Origin: CAZKGE01 sp964636405
GTDB lineage: Bacteria > Bacillota > Clostridia > Christensenellales > CAG-138
Direction of reading: 5' to 3'
NCBI GenBank assembly: GCA_964636405.1
Contig: CAZWSI010000009.1
Coordinates: 13,444 to 77,443 of the forward strand
Length of the DNA stretch: 64,000 bases
Numbering within the stretch: position 1 is the first letter of the stretch; each line of letters opens with the position of its first letter. This document shows, piece after piece, positions 34,453 to 42,904 of this stretch. Made by a program: the position numbers and the translations under genes. Below the pieces are notes generated by a model that did no database searches, was not told the DNA's origin, and saw nothing but the letters and a program-made list of their open reading frames with translations.

Positions 34453-36329
34453 TCGGCACCGTGATCAATCACCGCTATCGCATCATCTCGCTCATCGGCT
34501 CGGGCGGCATGGCGCATGTGTATCTGGCCGTCAATGTTGCCACGCGCAGGCAGGTGGCCATCAAGGTGCTCAAGGAGGAATATAAGGACGACCCCGAGTT
34601 TTTGCGGCGCTTTGAGCGTGAGGCGCGCGCCGTGCTGCACCTTTCCCATGACAATATCGTCCGCGCCTACGGCGTGGGCCAAACGGGCGGGCTGCCCTAT
34701 ATTATTCTTGAATATGTGGAGGGGCAGAGCCTCAAGCAGCGCATTCAGGAGCAGGGGCCGCTCGCGCCCGCCGAAGCAATCGAGATCGCCTTTCAGGTGC
34801 TCGACGCGCTGGACGCGGCGCACCAGGCGGGCATTATTCACCGCGACGTAAAACCGCAGAATGTGCTGCTCACAAAATCCGGCGCAGCCAAGCTTGCGGA
34901 CTTTGGCATTGCCCGGGAGGCGGACGCGAATACCGTTACCTACGCGGGCTCTACCGTGCTCGGCTCGGTGCACTATCTCTCGCCCGAGCAGGCCAAGGGC
35001 AAGCCCTGCACCGAGGCCAGCGACCTGTATTCGGCGGGTATCATGCTCTATGAAATGCTCACGGGCACGGTGCCCTTTTCCGGCGATAATTCGGTAGCCG
35101 TGGCGCTCAAGCACATCAGCGAGGAGCCCGTGCCGCCCGCTTTGCTCAATTCCGCTATCCCCCCCGCGCTGAACGATGTGATTATGCGCGCGCTGCGCAA
35201 GAATATTTCGGAGCGCTATCAAACGGCGCGTCTCATGCGCGCGGATCTTTTCCGCGCCCAGTACGAGCCCAACGGCAGCTTTGCCCGGGAAATGCCCGCG
35301 CTGCCCCCCGCCGCGCCCGGCAAGCCCGCCAGAAAAAAGGCGAAGCGCCGCGCATCTGCCATGCTTCGGGTCGTTGCGGTGGTGGTCACGCTCGTGCTCG
35401 CGCTCATCGTCACGTTTTTTGCCGTGCGCAGCTCGTTTAGCAACGAAGCGCTTTCGCTGCAGGTCGTTCCCATGCTGCAAAACAGATCCGTGGACGAGGC
35501 CAAACAGCGCGCGGAGGACTACGGCTTTCATTTCGAAATACAGGAATACGAAATAAGCGATACCGTCCCTTATGGCAACGTCATTTTGCAAGCGCCGGAG
35601 TCCGGCGCGCACGCCAAGCAGGGCGCGAGCATCTACTGCATTGTGAGCCTTGGCCCCGATACGCCCACTGTGCCGTCGCTGCTGGGCCTTTCGCCGGATG
35701 AAGCCAAAAGGGCCATTGCCGCGGCGGGCTATGTGTTGGGCGAAACCAGCTATAGCGTGTCCGACGTGGAGATCGGCTTTGTCTGCGGTCAGTCCCCCGC
35801 GCCCGGCGTGGAGCTGAAGGCGGGCGAAACCATCCACATCTCCATCAGCGCCACCTCCACGCAGGGCGTGGAAACGCCCATCCTGATCGGCTGTTCCCTC
35901 GAGGAGGCGCTCACGCTCCTTGGGCAGGCGGGCTTTACCAATATTCGTACGCGCGATTCCAGCGCGCTGGGCGTGCCGCCCAATCTGGTGCTTTCGCAAA
36001 GCCCGGAGGATCATTTGCTCGCGCAGCCGGATTCGCTTGTGGAAATGCAGGTGAGTCTCGGCGCGGCGCGCGCGTTTTCGGCGGACATTGCCTTTAACCT
36101 CAGCATTCCCCAAAATGCCACGCAGGTGATCGTAACCATGCGAGAAGCGCGCGAGGGCGTTGCCTACGAGCGCGTGCTCTACGAAGCGACCCTGGAGAAG
36201 GGCGAGAAGCTCCCCGTTTCCTTTACCGCCTATGCGGAATCCGGCGGCATGCACGAGCTGATTGTATATGTGGCGGGCGTGGAGCAGCGCAGGCAGGAAG
36301 CAAGCTTTGCGGAAAAGCCCGCCGCATGA
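34449..36329 (+). CDS. prkC: PASTA-domain Ser/Thr protein kinase
   Basis: This 626-residue membrane kinase of the PrkC/StkP type has a cytoplasmic kinase domain (1 to about 270) with glycine loop GSGGMAHVY, VAIKVLKEE, HRDVKPQNVLL and DFGIARE. A membrane helix follows (about 303-323). Outside are three PASTA repeats (about 335-540), which in relatives bind muropeptides or lipid II. An extra C-terminal beta-rich region of about 80 residues follows the last PASTA repeat and is not recognised. An in-frame TTG lies two codons upstream; I prefer the ATG that overlaps the phosphatase stop. Confidence 0.95.
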   Translation: MIGTVINHRYRIISLIGSGGMAHVYLAVNVATRRQVAIKVLKEEYKDDPEFLRRFEREARAVLHLSHDNIVRAYGVGQTGGLPYIILEYVEGQSLKQRIQEQGPLAPAEAIEIAFQVLDALDAAHQAGIIHRDVKPQNVLLTKSGAAKLADFGIAREADANTVTYAGSTVLGSVHYLSPEQAKGKPCTEASDLYSAGIMLYEMLTGTVPFSGDNSVAVALKHISEEPVPPALLNSAIPPALNDVIMRALRKNISERYQTARLMRADLFRAQYEPNGSFAREMPALPPAAPGKPARKKAKRRASAMLRVVAVVVTLVLALIVTFFAVRSSFSNEALSLQVVPMLQNRSVDEAKQRAEDYGFHFEIQEYEISDTVPYGNVILQAPESGAHAKQGASIYCIVSLGPDTPTVPSLLGLSPDEAKRAIAAAGYVLGETSYSVSDVEIGFVCGQSPAPGVELKAGETIHISISATSTQGVETPILIGCSLEEALTLLGQAGFTNIRTRDSSALGVPPNLVLSQSPEDHLLAQPDSLVEMQVSLGAARAFSADIAFNLSIPQNATQVIVTMREAREGVAYERVLYEATLEKGEKLPVSFTAYAESGGMHELIVYVAGVEQRRQEASFAEKPAA

Positions 36330-37225
36330 GCGCCGTCTCGGGCGCTCGGGAAACGGGGCGTATCGTTCAGAGCGTGGGCGGGTTTTATTACGTGTCGACG
36401 GCGGAGGGCGAGGAGCGCGTGTGCAAGGCGCGCGGCCGCTTTCGAAAGGACGGCGAAACGCCCCTTGTGGGCGACGAGGTCGCCTTTGTGCGCCAGCGTG
36501 CCGGCGAGGACTGGATTGCCGGCATTCTTCCGCGCAAAAACGCCTTTGTACGGCCGCCCGTGGCCAATATCGATCAGCTTGTCGTCGTGTGTGCCGCGTC
36601 CCTGCCCCGGCCCGATCTGCTGCTTCTTGATAAGCTTCTGCTTTCGGCAAACCTTGCGGGCGTGAGGCCCCTTGTGGCGCTCAATAAATATGACGAGGCC
36701 GACGAGCCGCTTGCCGACGCTTTCCGCATCGATTACGGGCGGTTCTTCCCGCTCTATATCGTCTCCGCCGAAACAGGCGAGGGCCTTGACGCGCTCTCGG
36801 ACGCGCTGCGCGGCCGTGTTTCCTGCTTCGCGGGCCAATCCGCCGTGGGAAAATCCTCGCTGCTCAACGCGCTCGTGCCGGAATGCGGGCAGGCGGTCGG
36901 CTCGCTTTCTGAAAAGACGGAGCACGGCCGACACACCACCCGTCAGGCGACGCTCATTCCCTATCGCGGCGGCGCGGTGGTGGATACCCCGGGCTTTTCC
37001 CTTTACGATCCGGAAACGCTTTCGCAAAGCGCGCTCAACGCGTGCTATCCCGAGTTTGAGGATGCGCCCGCGCGCTGCCGTTTTGCGGGCTGCGCGCACG
37101 TTTCCGAGCCGGACTGCGCGGTAAAAGCGCTCGTGGAAGCGGGCGCGGTTTCTCCGGGCCGTTATGCCCGTTATAAGCTTTTACAGGCGGAATTTGAGCA
37201 AAGGAGCAAGCATCGTTATGATTAA
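36326..37225 (+). CDS. rsgA: Ribosome small-subunit GTPase RsgA
   Basis: This 299-residue circularly permuted GTPase helps late 30S ribosome maturation. An N-terminal OB fold (about 10-75) precedes the GTPase in permuted order: G4 NKYD (about 114), then G1 GQSAVGKSS (about 170), then G3 DTPGF (about 217). A C-terminal zinc region carries CRFAGCAHVSEPDC. Length and order are normal. ATGA overlap with prkC; it runs 8 nt into rpe. Confidence 0.95.
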   Translation: MSAVSGARETGRIVQSVGGFYYVSTAEGEERVCKARGRFRKDGETPLVGDEVAFVRQRAGEDWIAGILPRKNAFVRPPVANIDQLVVVCAASLPRPDLLLLDKLLLSANLAGVRPLVALNKYDEADEPLADAFRIDYGRFFPLYIVSAETGEGLDALSDALRGRVSCFAGQSAVGKSSLLNALVPECGQAVGSLSEKTEHGRHTTRQATLIPYRGGAVVDTPGFSLYDPETLSQSALNACYPEFEDAPARCRFAGCAHVSEPDCAVKALVEAGAVSPGRYARYKLLQAEFEQRSKHRYD

Positions 37226-37865
37226 AGTCGCACCCTCGGTCCTGGCGGCCGATTTCACGCGCATGGGCGAAGAGGTGGCGCGCATTGCGCGCTGGGGCGC
37301 GGAGCTTGTGCACTTCGACGTGATGGATGGCCGCTTCGTGCCCAATATCACCTTTGGGCCGGATATGTGCGGCGCGCTGCGCGGCAAAACCGGGCTTCCG
37401 CTCGACGTGCACCTGATGGTGGAGGAACCCGCGCGCTGGGTGGAGCCCTTCCACAAGGCGGGCGCGGATTATCTTACCTTTCACGTGGAGGCCGAGCGGC
37501 ATATCCACCGCACGCTCTCACAGATTCGTTCGCTCGGCATGCGCGCGGGCGTGGTGCTGAACCCCGCAACGCCCCTGTGCGCGGCGGAAGAGGCGCTCCC
37601 CTACTGCGACCTGATTTTGCTGATGAGCGTAAACCCCGGCTTTGGCGGGCAGTCGTTCATTCCCGAAACAGTGGATAAGATCCGCGCGCTGCGCAAGCTC
37701 TTGAAAAAACGGGGCCTCGACGCGGATATCGAGGTGGACGGCGGCATAAACGCGGAAACGGGCCGCCTATGCGCGGAAGCGGGCGCAAGCATACTGGTGG
37801 CCGGCAGCAGCGTATTCCGCGCGCCGGACCCCGCCGAAATGGTGCGCACGCTGCACGCGCTGTAG
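37218..37865 (+). CDS. rpe: Ribulose-phosphate 3-epimerase
   Basis: This 215-residue TIM-barrel enzyme interconverts ribulose 5-phosphate and xylulose 5-phosphate in the pentose phosphate pathway. It begins with APSVLAADF and has HFDVMDGRFVPNITFGP, HLMVEEP, MSVNPGFGGQ and EVDGGI, which carry the metal and catalytic residues. Ribosome site AAGGAG lies about 12 nt before the ATG inside rsgA. It is the last gene of the operon and converges on a minus-strand gene 14 nt away, with no obvious terminator. thiN, which follows rpe in B. subtilis, is absent. Confidence 0.95.
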   Translation: MIKVAPSVLAADFTRMGEEVARIARWGAELVHFDVMDGRFVPNITFGPDMCGALRGKTGLPLDVHLMVEEPARWVEPFHKAGADYLTFHVEAERHIHRTLSQIRSLGMRAGVVLNPATPLCAAEEALPYCDLILLMSVNPGFGGQSFIPETVDKIRALRKLLKKRGLDADIEVDGGINAETGRLCAEAGASILVAGSSVFRAPDPAEMVRTLHAL

Positions 37866-37879
37866 CGCGGAGGACGTTG

Positions 37880-38461
37880 TTAGGAAAGGGGCGCTTCGCC
37901 CTCGTCCGCCTCCGGCTCCGGCTCTCCCCCGTCGCGCGCCTTGAGCAGGTGCTCGAGCAAAAACAGATAGATTTCCTCCGACGCGTCGGGCCAGTTGGCG
38001 CGCACGCGCCGCATCATATCGCGCGAAGCAAGGCTCAGCACGATCTCCAGCACGTCGCCCGAAGCCTCGCGCGCCTTCAGGCGCACGCGGTAGCCGCCGC
38101 TGTCGAGCGGCTCCGCCGAGCTGACGAGCTGCATCTCGCGGCGCATGGGCTCCCGGTTCGCGTCGGCATAGGCCTTGAGGCGTTCGCGCAGCGAAAAGGG
38201 GAGACTTTCTGAAAACAGATCCAGTATCTGCTCCCCGCGCACGGTCACGCGGTATACCTGCCCAAAATTCTTCGGCACGGCGGCTATGTAGCCGTCCTCC
38301 TCCAGCTCGTTTGCCCCGCCTTCAAAGGCGAAAAACGACATGCAGTCGTTCTCCACCATGGCGCGGTAAAGCTGCTCCCGGAGAATATCCAGCCCACATA
38401 CCCGCAGATAATAGAGAATGGTCAGCTTGTCCTTGCTGTCCCCGTGTACAAAAATCGGCAT
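37880..38461 (-). CDS. DUF4364 family protein
   Basis: This 193-residue protein matches the DUF4364 pattern: KLTILYYLRVCGLDILREQLYRAMVENDCMSFF is laid out as in that clostridial family (N-terminal winged-helix-like unit, then a beta-rich second half). Function is unknown; the fold suggests DNA or protein binding. The ATG is chosen because GGAGGG sits 7 nt upstream. An acidic tail (EPEPEADEGE) ends the protein. It follows the GT4 glycosyltransferase by 45 nt and is probably cotranscribed. Confidence 0.75.
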   Translation of the reverse strand: MPIFVHGDSKDKLTILYYLRVCGLDILREQLYRAMVENDCMSFFAFEGGANELEEDGYIAAVPKNFGQVYRVTVRGEQILDLFSESLPFSLRERLKAYADANREPMRREMQLVSSAEPLDSGGYRVRLKAREASGDVLEIVLSLASRDMMRRVRANWPDASEEIYLFLLEHLLKARDGGEPEPEADEGEAPLS

Positions 38462-38506
38462 ATGCTTCCCTCCGTTTTCCAACGGTTCCGACGGCTTCGG
38501 CGTTTG

Positions 38507-39907
38507 TCAGCGTCCGTTCTTCTTATCGTCCCTCTCGTTTGAATCGCCGTCATGCTCCGTGGGCGGCAGCCCAATGATCTCGCGCCAGTTCGGCGTATTG
38601 CCGCGCAGGTGAAGCACCCTGTCCTTCGTGCTCCACAAAAGCCCGTCGAACAGCTCTCTGGCCTCCTCGAAGGCGTCGAGCGCGTCGTTGATAAACATGG
38701 CCGCCGAGCCGCGGAGCTCGGCAAGGCGCGACGCGTCCTCGCGCTTTACGCCGCGCGCACGCACGATTTGATAGCGCGCGTAGGCCTCCGCCACCGCTTC
38801 GTCCCAGGAATGATACACGAGCCGCGCGGCATTTTCGCCAAGCGTGCGCAGCGCGTCGGGGTTTTCCGCCGCGTAGAGCAGCATGTCGCGCATGGATTCG
38901 GTCGTTTCGTCGATTATTAGGCCCGTTTCCCCGTGCACGATATCCTCCGCCGCGCAGCTCCCGGCAACAAGCAGGCTCGGGCAAAAGCAGGCAGCCGCCT
39001 CGCTGACCACAATGCCGTTGGTATCAAAGGTCGAGGGAAACAAAAAGAGAGCCGACAGCGTAAAGTATGCGCGCAATAGCTCCCGGTCGCGTATTGCGCC
39101 TGTAAAGATACAGTTTTCCTCCAAAGAGAGCTTCTTAACATACGCGCGTATTTCCTCGAGATCCGCGCCGTCGCCCACAAGGATAAAGCGGAAATCCATG
39201 CCCATATCGCGCGCGGCCCGAAGCCCGTCTAAAGAGAGGCGCACGCCCTTATACCACATCATGCGGCCCACAAACAGGAACACCGGCACGCCGGCGGGTA
39301 TGCCGTGCCGCGCGCACAGCGCCTCGACCGCCCCATCGTCCGCGCGGCCCAGCACAAAATCCGTGCCGTTGCGCATGGCGATCATTTCGCCCGTATAGCC
39401 CAGACTGCGCAGGTTTTTCCCCGCGCCCTCGGACACCACCCACACCTCGTCGCAAGCGTTGATATTCCCCAGCAGAAACTTGATGGACGCCTTGCGGAGC
39501 GGATCGAAGGCAATGGATTTTTCAATATCGATATCGAACTTGGTATGATAGGTAAACACCACCGGCGCATCCGTGACGGCGCGCAATTCACGCGCAAGGA
39601 GCGTGGAAACAAAGGGGCAGTGCGTATGGATGATATCGATATCCTTGCGCGCAAGCTCACCAATCTCGCCAAGCGGCGCGGGGCTGCCGACGCGGTAGCC
39701 CATGAGCTGCTTGCCCACATACGCGCTCGGATAGCGGAGCACCTCGAAGGGATAATCATCCACCACGTTCGGATAATAGGGCGTCGCCACGATTGCGTGC
39801 CCATAGCGCGCCTCGATAATGCGCGCGTAATTTACCGTGACGTTGGCAACGCCATCAATGGTGGGCGGAAAGGAATCGTTAAACAATCCGACGGTAAGCT
39901 TTTCCAT
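38507..39907 (-). CDS. GT4-family glycosyltransferase
   Basis: This 466-residue GT-B glycosyltransferase has the GT4 layout: N-terminal acceptor domain beginning FNDSFPPTIDGVANV, linker HTHCPF, and a C-terminal nucleotide-sugar domain with VGRMMWYKGV and FPSTFDTNGIVVSEA (the conserved EX7E region). Relatives make diglucosyl-diacylglycerol or phosphatidylinositol mannosides, so glycolipid synthesis is plausible. A C-terminal extension of about 70 polar residues is unusual. The ATG sits 6 nt after a TACAAT box with no ribosome site, suggesting a leaderless transcript. Confidence 0.85.
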   Translation of the reverse strand: MEKLTVGLFNDSFPPTIDGVANVTVNYARIIEARYGHAIVATPYYPNVVDDYPFEVLRYPSAYVGKQLMGYRVGSPAPLGEIGELARKDIDIIHTHCPFVSTLLARELRAVTDAPVVFTYHTKFDIDIEKSIAFDPLRKASIKFLLGNINACDEVWVVSEGAGKNLRSLGYTGEMIAMRNGTDFVLGRADDGAVEALCARHGIPAGVPVFLFVGRMMWYKGVRLSLDGLRAARDMGMDFRFILVGDGADLEEIRAYVKKLSLEENCIFTGAIRDRELLRAYFTLSALFLFPSTFDTNGIVVSEAAACFCPSLLVAGSCAAEDIVHGETGLIIDETTESMRDMLLYAAENPDALRTLGENAARLVYHSWDEAVAEAYARYQIVRARGVKREDASRLAELRGSAAMFINDALDAFEEARELFDGLLWSTKDRVLHLRGNTPNWREIIGLPPTEHDGDSNERDDKKNGR

Positions 39908-39913
39908 GCTTTG

Positions 39914-39922
39914 ATTGTAGCA
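39914..39922 (-). promoter_or_regulatory. Extended -10 promoter of GT4 gene (leaderless)
   Basis: TGCTACAAT with no good -35, followed after six bases by the start codon. This is the same arrangement as at xth. Confidence 0.55.
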
Positions 39923-39973
39923 TGCTCCGCGCGCAAAGGGAAGCGGGGAATCGGCGTGCATTTTGGCGATGCT

Positions 39974-40861
39974 TTACGCGTCCCGTCCCTTTGCTTCCTC
40001 CAGCGGCTCGGCTTGCTGCGCGGGCTTGCCCTTGTCAAGCCGGTCCAGCAGCAGCGCGCCCGCAAAGCCCGCCGCAAAGCAAACGAGGGAAAGGATCACG
40101 CTCTTTGCGCCGTCGTATGAAAACGGCACGATAATGAGCGTCGAGGCGAGCACAATGCCCACCACCGCGTGATAAGCCAGCGCGTAATGCCGCTCAAAAA
40201 GATGGTTCGTAAGCCGCGCGAGCGCCAGCACCGTGACGATAAGCCCCAAAATCCAAAAGCTGATCACGGAGAGATCGAAATCCGCAATGCCCGCCGCAAG
40301 CGGCTGAAACAGCCCGAGCGACATGAGAATGGACGAGCTCGACATGCCCGGCACAATGAGGCTGAGGCCCCAAAGCACGCCCGCGAACAAATACCAGCCC
40401 CACGAGGGCGCAACCTGCGCAAAGGGGCTTGTGCGCACCCACAGCAGCAAGCCGAAAAGCGCGGCGAAGGCTATTGTCAACGCCACGAACGAGCCTTTGG
40501 GGCGGCCCTGCTGCCCGGCCTCCCGATATAGCGATGGGACGGTGCCCGCAATCAGGCCGATGAAAAGCCAGGTCGCCAGCGTTTCGTTTGCCGAAAAGAC
40601 AAGATCGATCACACGGGCAAAGAAAAGGAAGCCCAGCACCCACCCCACGCACACCGGCAAAAACACGCGCCAGTATTTGGGCAGCGCCCGCCTGGGGTGT
40701 GAAAGCAGTTCCATCATGGGCCGGTAGATGCCGAACACCACGCTGAGCACGCCGCCCGAAATGCCGGGCAGAATGGCGCCGCCGCCGATCAGCAGCCCCG
40801 ACAGTACGAGCACGAGCCACCGATTCCAGGGGATACGGGTTTCCTGACCGTCCATTTGCAT
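39974..40861 (-). CDS. DUF368 polytopic membrane protein (PopT-like)
   Basis: This 295-residue protein has about eight to nine membrane helices and the DUF368 signatures GGGAILPGISGGVLSV near the N-terminus and SLIVPGMSSSSILMSLGLF in the second half, showing an internal repeat. Some DUF368 members (PopT) are reported to recycle undecaprenyl phosphate across the membrane, which would serve cell wall and polysaccharide synthesis. The ATG is preceded by GGGAGG at 7 nt. An extended -10, TGTTACAAT, lies about 30 nt upstream, so it may have its own promoter. Confidence 0.88.
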   Translation of the reverse strand: MQMDGQETRIPWNRWLVLVLSGLLIGGGAILPGISGGVLSVVFGIYRPMMELLSHPRRALPKYWRVFLPVCVGWVLGFLFFARVIDLVFSANETLATWLFIGLIAGTVPSLYREAGQQGRPKGSFVALTIAFAALFGLLLWVRTSPFAQVAPSWGWYLFAGVLWGLSLIVPGMSSSSILMSLGLFQPLAAGIADFDLSVISFWILGLIVTVLALARLTNHLFERHYALAYHAVVGIVLASTLIIVPFSYDGAKSVILSLVCFAAGFAGALLLDRLDKGKPAQQAEPLEEAKGRDA

Positions 40862-40990
40862 GCGCGCGCCTCCCAAAAAGCATTGGCTTTATTGTAACAG
40901 CAAGCAGACCGCCGCGCAAGAGGCTGCTGCGCGGCGCGGCAAGCGCGGTCGCCCCCGGCGCGTATCGGCTTTGGCGCGTCTGCCGACGCC

Positions 40991-41275
40991 TTATACCGTT
41001 TCCGTCTCCATCTTTTTATCCGGATTGCGCCAATAACGGCTGCCGTTTTGGAGGCGGCAGAGCCAGCCGCTGTCCACAAGCCCGCGACGGAGCGTGAAAA
41101 AGTCGTTGAAATTGTGCCAACTGCTGAGGATGGCGTTGACCTCGTGCTCGGTATAATCCGTACCCACGTCGAATTTTTCCGCAAGATACGCGTATACCTC
41201 CGCGCGCGGAGCCTGCTTTGCCGGGAGCTGCTTAAGCCGCCCCTCCTCGTCCAAAAACCGTTCGATACCTTGCAT
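40991..41275 (-). CDS. DUF2087 family protein
   Basis: This 94-residue protein matches the small DUF2087 domain: EEGRLKQLPAKQAPR at the N-terminus, YTEHEVNAIL in the middle and LRRGLVDSGWLCR...GSRYWR at the end. In other proteins this domain follows a DNA-binding region, and it is thought to be a winged-helix regulator component; here it stands alone. The ATG has GGAGGAAC just upstream; longer in-frame starts lack a ribosome site. It has its own promoter. Confidence 0.8.
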   Translation of the reverse strand: MQGIERFLDEEGRLKQLPAKQAPRAEVYAYLAEKFDVGTDYTEHEVNAILSSWHNFNDFFTLRRGLVDSGWLCRLQNGSRYWRNPDKKMETETV

Positions 41276-41303
41276 ATGTTCCTCCGGAACCTTTCCTGTA
41301 AAC

Positions 41304-41332
41304 AATGTACCGCGGGGGACGCGTTCCGTCAA
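41304..41332 (-). promoter_or_regulatory. Promoter of DUF2087 gene
   Basis: TTGACG, a 17-nt spacer and TACATT, giving a leader of about 20 nt that contains the GGAGG site. Confidence 0.65.
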
Positions 41333-41361
41333 GCCCGGATGACGCGGCCGCCCGCTTATGG

Positions 41362-41388
41362 AAAACCCCCGTCCGCGCGGGACGGGGG
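41362..41388 (-). terminator. Intrinsic terminator of duplicated-domain lipoprotein gene
   Basis: Reading leftward, CCCCCGTCC pairs with GGACGGGGG around a 5-base loop and is followed by TTTT, about 45 nt after the stop codon. Confidence 0.8.
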
Positions 41389-41431
41389 CAGGCTTCCAGG
41401 CGCAAGCGACGCACCGCTTGCCGCTATAGGC

Positions 41432-42412
41432 TTAGTGGCAGGCCTTCGCTTCGTTCTGCAGGGGCTTTACGTAATCCTCGGTGAAGATGGCGTAGTACTC
41501 CTGAAGGTCGTCCTCCGCCACATCCTCGGTGCCGATCACGTCGCAGCTAAACTCCACGCCCACGGTGTCCTTGAGGGACAGGGTGATGGCGTTGTCAAGC
41601 TGGAGGCCCGTGATGGTCATGGGCGCGGTGGTTCCGTCGGCAAACTCGACGTATACCTCGTATTCCAGCACGCGGTCGCGCAGGAACACCGGGTGCAGAT
41701 AGTCCGCATGCTCGCCGCTGGACTTGAACTCGCCCGCCAGGATATTGGAGCCCTTGTCGGCCGCGCCCACGGGATAGACATAGATCGCGGCGATGGCCAC
41801 GTCGGTCTTGTTCTTCAATTCGACGGCCACGGTCGCCATTGCCTTGGTTCTGGAGCCGTCGGCAAGCGCGTCGGTCTTGATCTCGTCGGTAAACACCACG
41901 TCCTCGTCGGCCTTGCAGGATACTTCATCCGCCGCCTTGAAGGACAGACTGTTCTTGCTCATCATTTCAAGGTTCTTGTAGGTGCCCGTTTCGCCGTTGC
42001 TGAACACCGCATAGGCCTCGTACTGCTCGGCCGCGGGACGGACGCACACAACGCGCAGATAATCTTGGTATTCGCTGCTGTTGATCTGCGGAATATCGCC
42101 CAGAATGTTGTCGTACTTCTCCTCGGAGTCCTTCGGATAGAGGTACAGCTCGACAAGCTCGAGGCTCTCCGCGCCATCCGCGCTCTTGGCCTTGTTCTTG
42201 ACCATGAACGCAAGCACGGTGTCCTCGGCGGGAGCGGCGGGCGCTTCCGGCGCGGCGGGCTCGGCGGGCGCCTCCGGCGCTGCAGCGGGCGCTTCGGTCG
42301 CCGCGGCGGGCGCTTCGGTTGCCGCGGTCGCGGGCGCCTCGGTCTTTGCGCAGGCGCCAAACAGCAGCGTCAGCATGCAGACAGCCAGAATCAGGGAAAG
42401 CATTTTCTTCAT
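41432..42412 (-). CDS. Lipoprotein with duplicated extracellular domain
   Basis: This 326-residue lipoprotein has signal MKKMLSLILAVCML and lipobox LFGAC (acylated C21), then a low-complexity Ala/Pro/Glu linker (23-63). The mature part contains two similar copies of about 80 residues (about 83-165 and 205-287), each with the pattern (L/I)Y-(L/V)-YP, NIL, DYL, R, YE-Y-F-(N/D)G. No family is recognised and no enzyme motif is seen; beta-sandwich folding is a guess. It is preceded by a strong promoter and an unusually long structured leader. Ribosome site GGAGG lies 10 nt before the ATG. A terminator follows. Confidence 0.75.
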   Translation of the reverse strand: MKKMLSLILAVCMLTLLFGACAKTEAPATAATEAPAAATEAPAAAPEAPAEPAAPEAPAAPAEDTVLAFMVKNKAKSADGAESLELVELYLYPKDSEEKYDNILGDIPQINSSEYQDYLRVVCVRPAAEQYEAYAVFSNGETGTYKNLEMMSKNSLSFKAADEVSCKADEDVVFTDEIKTDALADGSRTKAMATVAVELKNKTDVAIAAIYVYPVGAADKGSNILAGEFKSSGEHADYLHPVFLRDRVLEYEVYVEFADGTTAPMTITGLQLDNAITLSLKDTVGVEFSCDVIGTEDVAEDDLQEYYAIFTEDYVKPLQNEAKACH

Positions 42413-42610
42413 TGTGGTGATTCCTCCTGTCCCCTTTCGGGGTTATTTTGCGGCTTGCGCCGTAAATGCGAAGCATCGTAAACGTTTCCGGCAAGGCTAA
42501 ATTTCAGGGCGTTTGGGGAGGCCTCGGAAGGGCATATACACATTATGGGGAAGCTTAGGGGCCGGAAACGTTTGCGTTACAAGATGCAAACAGATAAGCG
42601 ATTCCCGCTT
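42413..42610 (-). other. Structured 5' leader, candidate cis-regulatory RNA
   Basis: The roughly 198-nt leader between the predicted transcription start and the lipoprotein ATG folds extensively. A 13-bp perfect helix (AAACGTTTCCGGC with GCCGGAAACGTTT; plus-strand 42480-42492 and 42561-42573) is extended by GCATC/GATGC. An alternative hairpin GTTTGC/GCAAAC would compete with it. Two short hairpins with GNRA loops follow (CGGC-GCAA-GCCG and CCCC-GAAA-GGGG), the last directly before the ribosome site. It matches no riboswitch class I can recognise. Confidence 0.5.
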
Positions 42611-42616
42611 GCAGCC

Positions 42617-42645
42617 ATTATACCAGTGCCCCCCGCTTCCGTCAA
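42617..42645 (-). promoter_or_regulatory. Strong promoter of duplicated-domain lipoprotein
   Basis: TTGACG, a 17-nt spacer and a perfect TATAAT, directing transcription into the structured leader. Confidence 0.8.
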
Positions 42646-42654
42646 GGAGAAAAA

Positions 42655-42821
42655 CCGCGCGGAGCAGGGCATGTTCATGAAAAAGTCTGCGGCTTGCAGA
42701 GAAAGAGTTTTCGCGCTGATTTTGAAGAAAACTTCAAAACGAAGCCGCAAGAATCGATTACACAGGCGCACAGAGCGCCTAATTGCCTGAAAAGCTTTCA
42801 TGAACATGCCCTGCCGCGCGG
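42655..42821. repeat. 167-bp palindromic element with internal hairpins
   Basis: The ends are an 18-bp perfect inverted repeat (42665-42682 with 42796-42813), extended by CCGCGCGG on each side after a 2-base bulge. Inside are three more inverted repeats: TGCGGCTT/AAGCCGCA, TTTTGAAG/CTTCAAAA with an AAAA loop, and AGGCGC/GCGCCT. No coding sequence is evident. It lies between a terminator and a promoter. It may be a MITE-like or REP-like element or a structured RNA. Confidence 0.6.
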
Positions 42822-42856
42822 AGCGGGCGCCGTGCCTTTCACGGCTTTGCACGCGC

Positions 42857-42891
42857 AAAAAAGCCCCGAGGGCGCGCGGCCTTCGGGGCTT
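42857..42891 (-). terminator. Intrinsic terminator of UPF0397 gene
   Basis: Reading leftward, a GC-rich stem (AGCCCCGAAGG with CCTCGGGGCT, 8-base loop) is followed by TTTTTT, about 15 nt after the stop codon. Confidence 0.85.
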
Positions 42892-42904
42892 GCTCTTAAA
42901 AAGC

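Noticed and set aside
33718..36329. PASTA kinase/phosphatase pair as a novel signalling system
   Set aside because: This pair between rlmN and rsgA is standard in Bacillota; only the extra C-terminal region of the kinase is unusual.
34074..36650. An open frame of about 858 codons on the minus strand opposite prpC and prkC
   Set aside because: It is the shadow of the phosphatase and PASTA kinase genes, which have intact motifs and coupled starts.
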